Below are positions 41,706 to 51,415 of a DNA stretch of 64,000 nucleotides, in pieces. Location: the NCBI GenBank assembly GCA_027459625.1, contig DAIDHP010000001.1, positions 186,001 to 250,000 of the forward strand. Reading direction: 5' to 3'. Position numbers and translations under genes: made by a program. This DNA is from Chthonomonadales bacterium (GTDB lineage Bacteria > Armatimonadota > Chthonomonadetes > Chthonomonadales > CAJBBX01). The first letter of the stretch is position 1, and each line of letters opens with the position of its first letter. The notes under the pieces are model-generated. The model worked only from the letters and a program-made list of their open reading frames with translations. It searched no databases and was not told the DNA's origin.

Positions 41706-43169
41706 TTATCCTAGAAGTTTCAGCACCATCTGCGGTTCCTGGTTCGCCTGAGCTAAAACCGACATGCCCGCCTGCTGTAGAATGTTATTCTGGGTCATGT
41801 TCACCACCTCTTGTGCCACATTTGCGTCCGCGATGGATGCCTGAGAGGCTGTGAGGTTCTCGGATGTAACCCCCAACGCGTTGATAGTGCTGTTCAGTGT
41901 GTTATCCTGGAACGATCCCAGTTGAGCTCGAAGCACGGAAACCTGAGAGAGAGACTGCTGGACGATTTGGATCGCATTTTGAGCCCCTTGAGCCGTGGTG
42001 ACATCGATGGAATTCAGGGTTTGACCGTTCACCACGGTATTGCCCAGATTAGAGGTGGACATATCACCGATGGAGATGGAAACATTCTGTCCCGCGTTCG
42101 CTCCGATCTGGAAGGTGAGCGAACCTTGAGAGACTGTGCCCACGACCGCTGGAGTGGTGTGCAATTGCGTATTTCCTGCTTCCGTCAAGAGGATGCTGTT
42201 CCCTGAACTGTCCGTTAGCTGCAGTCCGGAGGAGCCAGTCGATTGACCTCCTGTAAACGTGGTGGTCACCCCGCCCACAGTGACCTGGGCTACTGCGTTC
42301 GCACCGGTGACGAATGTTTGCGCTCCCAGGATTGTGCTGCTTTCCGAATAATTGATATTGAAGTTTTGACCGTAATTTGTCTGGTCCAACTCGATGTGTC
42401 CTCCACTAGCGCCGCTCACGAACTGCGCACTCACACCGGTGGTGGAACTGAGATTGTTGATCTTGTCAAGCATGGTTTGAACGGTATCGCTGGCGGAGAC
42501 TTGGATGGATTGTCCGTTAATTACTATCGTGCCTCCACCAGTCCCTGTCGTTCCACCATTAACGGCGGATAGAAGCGAAGTGGTGGATGCATAGGTTGCA
42601 GCGCCGGCGGATGTGGCAAAACTCGCGGCGGTTGTCACATTTACCGTCACATTCCCTGCAACAGTCGCTTGTCCAGCGAATGTGCCGCCAATGGATATTC
42701 CGCCCAGATCAGTTGTATTCGTAACAACGGAAGTCACCCCGGATGTGCCATCCAGTAATTTCTTTGATCCGTACTGGGTGTCGGAGACGATTCGATCAAT
42801 GCTTTGGATTGCCGAGGATATCTGCGTCTGATCCGCTTGCACGGCGGTGGGGTCGTTTGCTCCGGTGTTGGCTGCGGCGACCGCAAGTTGGTTGATGGAT
42901 TGCAGCAGACTAGTGACTTCGGAGAGACCGCCATCCGCGGTTTGGATCACGTTATTGGCGTTTTGCGCGTTGGTAATGGCTTGATTCATTCCGTTGATCT
43001 GGGATTTCAAGTTTTCCGAGATGATCAAACCCGCAGGATCATCCTTGGCGCTGTTGATTCTCAAACCCGATGACAGTCTTTGGATGGATGTGGACAACGC
43101 ATCGCTGGTATTCTGCAAATTGCGAAGGGTTCCCATCGCGTCCGTGTTTGTGTTGATGTACAGTGACAT
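41706..43169 (-). CDS. Flagellin, first tandem copy
   Basis: Filament subunit of 487 residues with D0/D1 ends nearly identical to the downstream copy (INTNTDAMGTLRNLQNTSDALSTSIQRLSSGLRINSAKDDPAGLIISENL; STINALGVTSENLTASQASIADANVAQEVVNMTQNNILQQAGMSVLAQANQ). The central domain differs mainly by substitutions. The pair arose by tandem duplication followed by divergence of the exposed middle. Strong ribosome site GGAGGA at 43178-43183. The leader has a hairpin with an AGGAA loop. No clear sigma-28 promoter was found in front of it, in contrast to its paralogue. Confidence 0.96.
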   Translation of the reverse strand: MSLYINTNTDAMGTLRNLQNTSDALSTSIQRLSSGLRINSAKDDPAGLIISENLKSQINGMNQAITNAQNANNVIQTADGGLSEVTSLLQSINQLAVAAANTGANDPTAVQADQTQISSAIQSIDRIVSDTQYGSKKLLDGTSGVTSVVTNTTDLGGISIGGTFAGQATVAGNVTVNVTTAASFATSAGAATYASTTSLLSAVNGGTTGTGGGTIVINGQSIQVSASDTVQTMLDKINNLSSTTGVSAQFVSGASGGHIELDQTNYGQNFNINYSESSTILGAQTFVTGANAVAQVTVGGVTTTFTGGQSTGSSGLQLTDSSGNSILLTEAGNTQLHTTPAVVGTVSQGSLTFQIGANAGQNVSISIGDMSTSNLGNTVVNGQTLNSIDVTTAQGAQNAIQIVQQSLSQVSVLRAQLGSFQDNTLNSTINALGVTSENLTASQASIADANVAQEVVNMTQNNILQQAGMSVLAQANQEPQMVLKLLG

Positions 43170-43215
43170 TCTTCAATTCCTCCATGAGTTAAGAAGCTAT
43201 GCGCTTCGTTAGATA

Positions 43216-43232
43216 TCCGGCTTCCTGCCGGA
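43216..43232 (-). promoter_or_regulatory. Leader hairpin with AGGAA loop, possible CsrA site
   Basis: On the minus strand TCCGGC-AGGAA-GCCGGA forms a 6-base GC-rich stem presenting GGA in the loop, the shape bound by CsrA/RsmA. A second GGA lies in the ribosome site GGAGGA about 35 bases downstream. The pair resembles the two-site control of hag by CsrA in Bacillus. No csrA or fliW gene is in the window. Confidence 0.45.
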
Positions 43233-43421
43233 AGGATTTGCGCTCCCATATCAATCGTCTCTCGACGTGAGAGCGTTGAAAAGGTAGTTGAAGGAATGTT
43301 CCATACTCTTACACGGATTGGGACGGTTTTTTGCGAACATGAAGTCAAAACACCCAATATTTTTACAGGGTTCCATGCGGTTCAATTATTAGGGTCCCCC
43401 GGATGCATTCCAACGAAGTGT

Positions 43422-44393
43422 TCAATGGTGAATGGGTCCCATCCGCACCACTTCCAAGTCGCCGCCATTCACCTGTTTCAGCGTAGCCAGTTCCTCGTCG
43501 CTCCATCGGGGATCTGGGGAGCCGCTGATGAACCAATCGCCTCCGTTATCCGCAAGGATCATCCCGTATTTCTTGAGGGCGGTTAAAATAACCTTTGCCT
43601 GAGGCGGAAACTTGGAGATGTCAAAGGACGCTTTCAAACGCACCCTCATCCCCATTGGCGGCAGAAATGGATCATTGCTCCTGCTGGCAAAATGAGTCGC
43701 GGGATGTACATAGCCTCGTTGAGTTCTACTGCAAGTGAAACGCAATGCATGGTCGATTGCATGATTATCCATTACTTCGTCATAACGCACCAACCCGGGA
43801 AAAATCGGCAATCCAGCCGCATCGGCGGAGGTCCAACCATCGGGTCGAAGCTTGTTTGAATTCATGTTGAAAATTGCGCCGGAACCGGCTTTCCAGGATT
43901 TTCCCCCATCCAACGGGTATGCATCGAAAAGCTCATACAGCATCCAGTGGTCCCTATCAATAATGATCACATGCCGGTCGCCGGTGGATGAAGGCCCTCC
44001 CTCTATCGGAGCATTATGTGGAATCGGATAAGGGCCGGGGTCGCTCTCATCCGCATAGGTGAAGGTGACGGGTACCTTCGGCTGTTTTCCGGAAACAACC
44101 ATGTATGGGATTCCGTTAGGCGCGCCTCCCCAAACCGCACCGAAATCCGGATGCAACCCTTTGTGCAATCCGATGCTTCGAATATACGCCCCGGAGTGCG
44201 GATCAACCGGTAATTTGGAGATGTCTTCGTTCCAAGGATTATTTGGAGGGAACGGTCGTCTGCCATGCAGGCTCACATCAATCCCCAACGGTATCGTTTT
44301 TTTCATAGCCGTTGGCTTATGATTATTTTTCTTTGCGTACGCCGAGAAGCAAATCGCGAAGATAAGGAGTAAAATGGGAAATGAACGCTTCAT
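43422..44393 (-). CDS. Conserved exported protein of unknown function
   Basis: Secreted protein of 323 residues with signal peptide MKRSFPILLLIFAICFSAYA. The mature part has conserved-looking, aromatic and acidic patches: PFPPNNPWNEDISKLPVDPHSGAYIRSIG, LHPDFGAVWGGAPNGIPYMVV, DESDPGPYPIPHNAPIEGG, GDRHVIIIDRDHWMLYELFDA, RPDGWTSADAAGLPIFPGLVRYDEV and HALRFTCSRTQRGYVHPATHFAS. I recognise this pattern as a widespread family in soil bacteria and some fungi with no assigned activity. The repeated Asp, His and Tyr residues suggest an enzyme or sugar-binding fold, but no catalytic assignment is made. Confidence 0.8.
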   Translation of the reverse strand: MKRSFPILLLIFAICFSAYAKKNNHKPTAMKKTIPLGIDVSLHGRRPFPPNNPWNEDISKLPVDPHSGAYIRSIGLHKGLHPDFGAVWGGAPNGIPYMVVSGKQPKVPVTFTYADESDPGPYPIPHNAPIEGGPSSTGDRHVIIIDRDHWMLYELFDAYPLDGGKSWKAGSGAIFNMNSNKLRPDGWTSADAAGLPIFPGLVRYDEVMDNHAIDHALRFTCSRTQRGYVHPATHFASRSNDPFLPPMGMRVRLKASFDISKFPPQAKVILTALKKYGMILADNGGDWFISGSPDPRWSDEELATLKQVNGGDLEVVRMGPIHH

Positions 44394-44446
44394 GTTGAGG
44401 GAACCCTTCTATGAGATTTTTTGCCACTTAACTTAACTATAAATAC

Positions 44447-44463
44447 CTGTAATTTAAATACAG
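44447..44463. promoter_or_regulatory. Inverted repeat upstream of the GH4 gene
   Basis: CTGTA and TACAG arms (44447-44451, 44459-44463) flank ATTTAAA, a near-symmetric AT-rich element, 65 bases before the GH4 ATG and between two divergent genes. It could bind a dimeric sugar-responsive regulator. Confidence 0.35.
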
Positions 44464-44527
44464 TGCAACCATGTGGCTCCTATGATCAAGATATCTCGGA
44501 ACAAACCATTTGAAGGAGGATTATTTC

Positions 44528-46078
44528 ATGCCTATTAAAATCGCGATGGTTGGGGCGGGCTCAATCGGATTCACAAGAACACTCATTCGTGATATTTTAT
44601 CCGTGCCGGAGTTCTCAAACACCCATTTTGCTCTAACAGACATATCCGAACGCAATTTGGAGATGGTAACACAACTCTGCGAAAGAGATGTGCAAGCGAA
44701 CAACAGCCATGGGATTATCGAATCCACTTTGGATCGTCGCAAAGCGATTTCCGATGCTGACTATATCATCTCCACGATCCGGCAGGGCGGTTTGGATGCC
44801 TTTCAATTGGATATTGATATTCCTCTCAAGTATGGAGTGGATCAATGCGTCGGCGATACCTTATGCGCGGGTGGAATTATGTACGCTCAACGCACGATCC
44901 CGGCTTTACTCGAATTTTGCATGGATATAAGGGAGGTGGCGAAACCAAACGCACTACTCTTAAATTACTCAAATCCAATGGCGATGAACACGTGGGCGTG
45001 TAATTTATATGGCGGTGTGAATACCATCGGTTTATGCCATGGAGTGCAGGGAGCTCATTGGCAGATAACTGAATGCATTTCCAGATGGGCGAAACGGGAG
45101 GGATTGATACCTGAAGATTACAAAATGCACAGAAAAGAGGTCGATGTCATCGCTGCGGGGTTAAATCATCAAACATGGTTTATCAAGGTGTCGTGGCGAG
45201 GACGGGACATGATCGCGAAACTGCCTGAACTTTTCGCCACGCATCCGGAATTTTCACGCACTGAAAAGGTGCGCATCGATGTTCTAAACCGTTTCGGATA
45301 TTACAGCACCGAGAGCAACGGGCACCTTAGCGAATACCTACCCTGGTATCGCAAACGAACGGAGGAAATAAACAAATGGATCGATCTCGGAAGCTGGATT
45401 AACGGGGAGACGGGTGGTTACCTTCGCGTATGCACGGAAGGGCGCAACTGGTTTGAGACGGATTTTCCAAGCTGGATGAAAGAGGAGCCGCGAATATTCG
45501 CAGAGGAAAAACGAAGCGAGGAGCATGGAAGTTACATCATTGAAGCTTTGGAAACCGGGAGGACTTACCGCGGTCATTTCAATGTTGTCAACCATGGACA
45601 CATCACCAATTTACCGGATGGATGCGTCGTGGAAATCCCTTGCTATGTGGATAAGACGGGTGTTCACGCGCCAGTGGTGGGAGACCTGCCGCTTGCTTGC
45701 TCCGCGACCTGTTCCGCTAGCGTTCGAGTGCAGCAGATGGCAATGGATGCCGCCGTTCATGGAGATATCAACCTATTAAAACAGGCGATGCTCCACGATC
45801 CCTTGACTGGAGCGGTATGCAATCCGGAAGAGGTGTGGCAAATGGCTGATGAGATGCTCGTCGAGCAAGCCAAATGGCTTCCCCAATACGGGAATGAAAT
45901 ATCACTTGCGAAAAAAAGACTAGAGACTGCGCTGGAGGATGGAACACGAGTAGCGCTTAGGAAAACCGAAGGAGCCGCGCGTCTGCACACAAAAACGGTT
46001 GAGGAAATGAAGCGGGAAGCGAAACTCGCACGAAAAAACGCTGAGTCGGTGGACAAAGCCAATTTAACCAAATCCTAA
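44528..46078 (+). CDS. Glycoside hydrolase family 4, alpha-galactosidase/alpha-glucosidase type
   Basis: NAD- and metal-dependent glycosidase of 516 residues. GH4 enzymes cleave by oxidation at C3 and elimination rather than by acid/base hydrolysis. The NAD-binding start is IAMVGAGSIGFTRTLIRDIL; the family motifs are SDADYIISTIRQGG, LLLNYSNPMAMNTWA and TIGLCHGVQGAHWQI, where the Cys and the Asn coordinate metal. AAGLNHQTWFIKVSWRG is also typical. It has no signal peptide, so it acts in the cytoplasm on imported sugars. The ATG at 44528 has AAGGAGG nine bases upstream. The preceding 120 bases contain an inverted repeat; a terminator follows at 46110-46134. Confidence 0.92.
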   Translation: MPIKIAMVGAGSIGFTRTLIRDILSVPEFSNTHFALTDISERNLEMVTQLCERDVQANNSHGIIESTLDRRKAISDADYIISTIRQGGLDAFQLDIDIPLKYGVDQCVGDTLCAGGIMYAQRTIPALLEFCMDIREVAKPNALLLNYSNPMAMNTWACNLYGGVNTIGLCHGVQGAHWQITECISRWAKREGLIPEDYKMHRKEVDVIAAGLNHQTWFIKVSWRGRDMIAKLPELFATHPEFSRTEKVRIDVLNRFGYYSTESNGHLSEYLPWYRKRTEEINKWIDLGSWINGETGGYLRVCTEGRNWFETDFPSWMKEEPRIFAEEKRSEEHGSYIIEALETGRTYRGHFNVVNHGHITNLPDGCVVEIPCYVDKTGVHAPVVGDLPLACSATCSASVRVQQMAMDAAVHGDINLLKQAMLHDPLTGAVCNPEEVWQMADEMLVEQAKWLPQYGNEISLAKKRLETALEDGTRVALRKTEGAARLHTKTVEEMKREAKLARKNAESVDKANLTKS

Positions 46079-46109
46079 GAAATCAGATATCTAATCGCAC
46101 AATAAACAG

Positions 46110-46134
46110 ACTCCTCGTTCATATAACGGGGAGT
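46110..46134. terminator. Two-way hairpin between GH4 and permease genes
   Basis: ACTCCTCGTT (46110-46119) and AACGGGGAGT (46125-46134) form ten pairs with one T-G pair around the loop CATAT, followed by TGGTTT on the plus strand and TCTGTTTATT on the minus strand. It lies between convergent stops. Confidence 0.65.
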
Positions 46135-46138
46135 TGGT

Positions 46139-47344
46139 TTATTCCCATCGCAAAGCCTGAATCGGCTCCTGACGAGATGCGCGGATGGCCGGTCCCACAC
46201 CAAACACAATACCTGTAAGGAAACAGACACCAAACGCCATCGCCACGATTCCAACGGTGATAACTGGATGTAACACGGTACGCATCGATATAATACGGCA
46301 TATGATCTCCGCCAATCCAACCCCAATAGCGCCGCCCAACAAGGACAACAAAGACGCCTCCGTGAGGAACTGCAGGAATATATCGCTGTTTTTCGCCCCC
46401 ACGGTTTTCCTGATTCCTATCTCCTTCGTCCTCTCCGTCACAGTTACAAGCATGATATTCATAATCCCTATTCCAGCAACAATTAGGGAGATCAAACTGA
46501 TTCCAGCCAATAGGGCTGTGACGATATTGAATACTTTGAAGATCGCCGTCATTAACTGTTTTTGTGTCCAAACGGTGAAATCATCCTGGTTATGATGGTT
46601 CGCAAGGAGTGTGCGTTTCACTTGTTCAAGCGATATATCCGGATCGATACGAGGATCAGTCTCAATGATGATACGATTGATTTGAGTCCCCTTAAAAACG
46701 CGCATGCTTACATTCAAGGGGATGTAGACCATATTCGCAAATCCTCCTGCACCGAACAGACTGGGCTCCTCTTTGGTGAGCGTCCCAACAACCTTAAACA
46801 ATTTATTTTTGATCTGAACGCTTTTTCCAAGTGCGCTGCCTGAACCGAATATATTCTGTTTGGGTTCATTTGCGAGAACACACACAGGTTGATTGTCGTC
46901 ATTCGAGTTGAAATACACGCCTTCGCTGAGTGGTTTCTTAATGATGGTAAATAGATCCGGATTGGTGGCGATAACGAATGTGGAATATGTGGCGTAATCA
47001 TAGCCCACCATGCCGAATACAAAAGAGACGGGTGCGCACAGTCGCACGCATGGCAATTTCCGAAGTGAATTCACATCACGCTGAGTAAGAGTGGAAATTC
47101 CGAGGGAGTTCATCGGCCCTGGCTCACCGTGCGAATCCATTTTACCCGGGAGTATGAACGCCACATTCACCCCAAGGCTGTCAATTTGGCGAGTGATGTC
47201 CTCCTTGACCCCTTGACCGATGCCCACAAGAAGCGTAACGGAGCCCACCCCTATGACTATTCCCAAAATCGTCAAAATGGAGCGAACAAGATTCTGACGG
47301 ATGGCGTCCAATGCTATTCGAATATTGTTCAAAAGAAAATTCAT
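46139..47344 (-). CDS. MacB/FtsX-type ABC transporter permease
   Basis: Membrane protein of 401 residues with the MacB layout: one N-terminal membrane helix (AIRQNLVRSILTILGIVIGVGSVTLLVGIG), a long periplasmic region (about 45-275), and three C-terminal helices of the FtsX fold ending in VTVGIVAMAFGVCFLTGIVFGVGPAIRASRQEPIQALRWE. The motif RTKEIGIRKTVGAKNSDI before the third helix is typical. Such permeases use an ATPase and often a membrane-fusion partner to move macrolides, lipoproteins or toxins; neither partner is next to it here. The ATG at 47344 is chosen over 47377 because it starts the conserved helix region; the ribosome site is weak. Confidence 0.9.
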   Translation of the reverse strand: MNFLLNNIRIALDAIRQNLVRSILTILGIVIGVGSVTLLVGIGQGVKEDITRQIDSLGVNVAFILPGKMDSHGEPGPMNSLGISTLTQRDVNSLRKLPCVRLCAPVSFVFGMVGYDYATYSTFVIATNPDLFTIIKKPLSEGVYFNSNDDNQPVCVLANEPKQNIFGSGSALGKSVQIKNKLFKVVGTLTKEEPSLFGAGGFANMVYIPLNVSMRVFKGTQINRIIIETDPRIDPDISLEQVKRTLLANHHNQDDFTVWTQKQLMTAIFKVFNIVTALLAGISLISLIVAGIGIMNIMLVTVTERTKEIGIRKTVGAKNSDIFLQFLTEASLLSLLGGAIGVGLAEIICRIISMRTVLHPVITVGIVAMAFGVCFLTGIVFGVGPAIRASRQEPIQALRWE

Positions 47345-47585
47345 GGTTTCAACATTGCAAAATAGTATACCTGTCATTCAAAATAGAGTGATGGGATATA
47401 ATTCGCTCATCGCAAAAGATGAATTCCTACTGAAAACAGATATACTATATATGGATGGCCGCAAATGCTGTTATCAATATATTGCATCGATATCTATCCT
47501 ATTCGGCAATACCATGAACATGGAAACGCATTGGATTAGCCGAGAGTAACCGAATATTTTCCCAAATGATAGGCGGGTTAACAAT

Positions 47586-50500
47586 ATGTCCGGTCCTGGT
47601 TTTGTACATTTGCATACTCACTCCGAATTTTCCCTTTTGGACGGCGCGGCACAGATGGATCGTCTCATCCAACGCGCGATCGACCTTAACATGGAGGCGT
47701 TGGCTCTGACGGATCACGGCGTCATGTTTGGCAGCTTTGACTTCTATCAGAAATGCAAGCAGGCGGGTATAAAGCCCATTGTTGGCATAGAGGCGTATGT
47801 CACATCAGGCAGTCACCGCGATAAAACGCCTAGAACTGAAAAAAACGCCTATCATTTGATCCTTCTCGCCAAAAACGAAACTGGATATAAAAACCTCATG
47901 AAGCTTGCGACCAACGCCTCCGTGGAAGGTTTTTATTACAAGCCTCGCATCGACCACGATCTGATAAGGCAATATCATGAAGGGCTTATCGCCACCACCG
48001 CCTGCATTGGGAGCGAAGTCTGCGTGGCGTTGCTGAAGGATGATTACAAAAAAGCGCTTCAAATCGCAGGAGAGTACCGCGAAATATTCGGTGCGGATAA
48101 TTTCTTCATTGAACTCCAAAACCATCATCTTGCGGATCAACAAAAAGCGAACGAGGGTTTGCTATCCATCGCCAAGGATCTCAAACTTGGAATCATCTGC
48201 ACCAACGACATCCACTATCTTCACAAAGAAGATGCATACGCGCATGACGTCCTGCTGTGCATTGGAACCGGTGCAAACGTCACTGATCAGAACAGATTGA
48301 AATACGACGCCCAGGAGTTTTATATGAAGTCCCGGGATGAAATGCTGGAACTTTTTCAGCAATATCCCGAAGCTCTTGATAACACCGTAAAAATAGCGGA
48401 ACTCTGCAATATAGACATAGAAATCGGGCGTGCTCCGATGCCCGCGCCGGATATCCCCGAGAATCACAACGCCCAGTCCTACTTGCGTGAATTGGCTGAG
48501 GAAGGCTTAATAAGAAAGATCGGAAAAATCACCGACACATACAGCCAGCGTTTGGATTATGAAATGGATATCATTCAACAAACAGGCTTCGCGCAATATT
48601 TTCTCATCGTTAGAGACTTCGCCATTTTCGCCCGACGCAAAGGGATATATTACGGGGTGCGCGGCTCCGCCGCAGGTTCGCTGACATCCTTCTGCGTGGA
48701 TATCACGGACATAGATCCAGTGGATTACGAGTTAACGTTCGAGAGATTTCTCAATCCCGAGCGAATTCAGATGCCTGATATAGATATGGATTTCGAGGAT
48801 TCCAGACGGTCGGAAGTGATCGATTACGTTACGAACAAATATGGCGAGGATCACGTGGCGCAGATCGTTACTTTCGGCACCCTTGCCGCCAAAGCCGTTT
48901 TAAAGGATGCCGCCAGAGTGCTCGGTATGTCCGTTCAGGAAGCGAACAAAATTGCAACCATGGTTCCAAGCTTACCCCTGCACATCACGATTAAAAAAGC
49001 TATGGAAATCAACTCGGATTTCAAGGATTTGTATGATCAAAACGAGCAGGTTCGGGAATTGGTGGACACCGCAATGAGACTGGAGGGGATATCCAGGCAT
49101 TCATCCGTTCACGCTGCGGGAGTGGTTATCTCTCACGATCCGCTTGTGGAATACACACCGATGCATCGCTCATCGCAAAATGGCGGGCTTGTAACACAAT
49201 ATTCAGCCTCCAACCTCGAAAAACTCGGATTGCTAAAGATGGATTTTCTAGGACTTATCAACTTGGCCATTCTCGGAAGAACCATCGAAAACATTCGGAA
49301 ATCCCATGGCGTCAAGATAAATGTCAACGAGATTCCCATGGATGACGCAAGGACATTCGAATTGTTGGGTAGGGGTGAGACCACCGGAGTGTTTCAATTG
49401 GAGAGTTCCGGAATGCGCAGATACATAACCGAACTGAAACCAACCACCGTAAGAGATCTCGCAGCCATGGTGGCTTTGTACCGTCCGGGGCCAATGGCGC
49501 ATATTCCAACATTCATTCGTGCAAAACACGGACTGGAAAAAATCAAGTATCTTCATCCTTGGCTGGAGCCGGTGCTGAAGGAAACCTATGGAGTGATTGT
49601 ATATCAGGATCAGGTTATGAGGATCGCTCAAGTTATCGCCGGATACACCTTGGGGGCTGCGGATATCCTGCGTAGAGCCATGGGTAAGAAGAAAAAGGAG
49701 GAGATGGCTAAACAGAGGGAAAATTTCCTTGCAGGCGCGAAAGCGAAAGGTGTTGACGAGAAGACCGCCGGGGAGATATTCAATCAAATTGAGCCATTCG
49801 CGGGGTATGCGTTCAATAAGGCGCATGCTGTCTGCTACGCCAACGTCGCTTATCAGACAGCCTATCTCAAGGCGAACTATCCAGTGGAATACATGGCGGG
49901 GCTCCTAGCGTGTTACATACAGAAACCGGACAAGATCGCCACCTGCATGGAGGAGTGCTCCCGCATGAAACTGACCCTTCTCCCTCCCGATATCAACCTT
50001 TCCGATACGGATTTCAGTTCGGAAAACAGCGCAATTCGTTTTGGCTTGACGGCGATCAAGAACGTCGGTAAATCCGCAGTGGATGTGATTCTCAACGCAA
50101 GACGCGATGGCGGTAATTTCACATCGCTGCTTGATTTTTGTATCCGCACGTCACAGGAAGGCACCATATCCCGGTCCACAATCGAAGCTTTGATCCAGTC
50201 AGGAGCGTTTCAAGGAATACACTCCAATCGCAAAGCTTTAATCGAAGTATTGGATCAGGCTATATCCATATCATCAAAGATGAACAGGGATCGGGAATCC
50301 GGGCAAGGCGATTTATTCGGAAGCGATAGCGGAAATGTCATCGTCAAGGACGCCCAACATCTAACTATCCCAAATATTCAGGATTACACCACCGCTGAGA
50401 TTCTGCAATTCGAACGCACATTGCTTGGACTATATCTTTCAGAACATCCTTTATACAGGTATGTTCGTCAGATTAAGAAGAGAACACGGGATACGATAGA

Positions 50501-51068
50501 AAGATTATCCAAAAAGAATAACGGCGCGACGGTTACAATTGCTGGGCTGTTAAGCAATGTTCGTCCCCATCGATCGAAAAAAACGGGCAAATTGATGGCG
50601 TATTTAACACTGGAGGACATGACCGGCTCCGTATCGGTAACTGTGTTCCCATCAACTTATGAGGAATTCAAGGATAACATCGTTAAGGATTCGATTGTTT
50701 TTGTTACGGGTAAAATATCCGAGCAAGCCTCGGTTAGAGACGAGGAGAATGAAGAGAGGACCATTGAGATTCATGCGGACGCCATCACCCCGTTGGATAC
50801 TGAGGATACTCAATCATCACCTCAGCATGAGATTCACATCCGATTGAATTCTGAAATGATAAACAAAGCGATGAACATACGAAGGTTACTCTCCAAAGAG
50901 GAAGGCGATGATTCGGTAATTTTGCACGTAACAGATCAAGGAATGGAAAGAAAGGTGCTAAGCGGCTATAGTGTGAAGTATCATGATGACTTGATCATGA
51001 ACATCAAAAAAATCACCGGTGACAATTTCGTCTGGGTGGAGCAAGCAATCGAGCATAGTTTCTTTTAG
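47586..51068 (+). CDS. dnaE: DNA polymerase III alpha subunit
   Basis: Replicative polymerase catalytic subunit of 1160 residues. The N-terminal PHP domain opens FVHLHTHSEFSLLDGAAQM. The catalytic aspartates lie in MPDIDMDFEDSRR (about residue 395-398) and in LLKMDFLGL (about 552). The helix-hairpin-helix region and beta-clamp-binding part follow, and an OB-fold (GATVTIAGLLSNVRPHRSKKTG) lies near 975-1045. Length and order match DnaE1 of the DnaE family rather than PolC. A weak ribosome site (AGGCGGG) precedes the ATG. The leader is about 208 bases and shared with the divergent permease. Confidence 0.98.
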   Translation: MSGPGFVHLHTHSEFSLLDGAAQMDRLIQRAIDLNMEALALTDHGVMFGSFDFYQKCKQAGIKPIVGIEAYVTSGSHRDKTPRTEKNAYHLILLAKNETGYKNLMKLATNASVEGFYYKPRIDHDLIRQYHEGLIATTACIGSEVCVALLKDDYKKALQIAGEYREIFGADNFFIELQNHHLADQQKANEGLLSIAKDLKLGIICTNDIHYLHKEDAYAHDVLLCIGTGANVTDQNRLKYDAQEFYMKSRDEMLELFQQYPEALDNTVKIAELCNIDIEIGRAPMPAPDIPENHNAQSYLRELAEEGLIRKIGKITDTYSQRLDYEMDIIQQTGFAQYFLIVRDFAIFARRKGIYYGVRGSAAGSLTSFCVDITDIDPVDYELTFERFLNPERIQMPDIDMDFEDSRRSEVIDYVTNKYGEDHVAQIVTFGTLAAKAVLKDAARVLGMSVQEANKIATMVPSLPLHITIKKAMEINSDFKDLYDQNEQVRELVDTAMRLEGISRHSSVHAAGVVISHDPLVEYTPMHRSSQNGGLVTQYSASNLEKLGLLKMDFLGLINLAILGRTIENIRKSHGVKINVNEIPMDDARTFELLGRGETTGVFQLESSGMRRYITELKPTTVRDLAAMVALYRPGPMAHIPTFIRAKHGLEKIKYLHPWLEPVLKETYGVIVYQDQVMRIAQVIAGYTLGAADILRRAMGKKKKEEMAKQRENFLAGAKAKGVDEKTAGEIFNQIEPFAGYAFNKAHAVCYANVAYQTAYLKANYPVEYMAGLLACYIQKPDKIATCMEECSRMKLTLLPPDINLSDTDFSSENSAIRFGLTAIKNVGKSAVDVILNARRDGGNFTSLLDFCIRTSQEGTISRSTIEALIQSGAFQGIHSNRKALIEVLDQAISISSKMNRDRESGQGDLFGSDSGNVIVKDAQHLTIPNIQDYTTAEILQFERTLLGLYLSEHPLYRYVRQIKKRTRDTIERLSKKNNGATVTIAGLLSNVRPHRSKKTGKLMAYLTLEDMTGSVSVTVFPSTYEEFKDNIVKDSIVFVTGKISEQASVRDEENEERTIEIHADAITPLDTEDTQSSPQHEIHIRLNSEMINKAMNIRRLLSKEEGDDSVILHVTDQGMERKVLSGYSVKYHDDLIMNIKKITGDNFVWVEQAIEHSFF

Positions 51069-51415
51069 AAACAGAGGATGGATCATATTCAAAATCATAC
51101 GAACCATTGTCGAAAACATTCCGGGTCTTTACCCTTTAAGGTCGCGAGACAGGGATTGATTTGACTTATTGCATAGAATATCAATAAAATCAGGCATATG
51201 CACAATACGGTGTGACCATTTGGCCCAGCTTGGAATGAAGGATTTATCCACAATTTCGAAATGGCGATGATATCATAAAACATGATCGGTCAGGCATTTT
51301 CCATGATGCGTTTGCAATCAATGGGAAAATTCAATCCATTCGTTCGATTTTCCAAACCCAGGGATTACCAATTCCGCGTGACATCTAATTTGAAGCATGA
51401 TAAGAGACAAATCCA
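51069..51415. other. Gene-free stretch after dnaE
   Basis: No gene or clear RNA element in 347 bases. Nothing resembling a strong terminator for dnaE was found. A GAAAAT/ATTTTC partial inverted repeat occurs near 51325-51352. The promoter of the following TPR gene was not identified. Confidence 0.3.

Noticed and set aside
41706-43169. Recombination or mosaic origin of the two flagellins
   Set aside because: Similarity at both ends is expected from D0/D1 constraint, so no breakpoint could be argued by eye.
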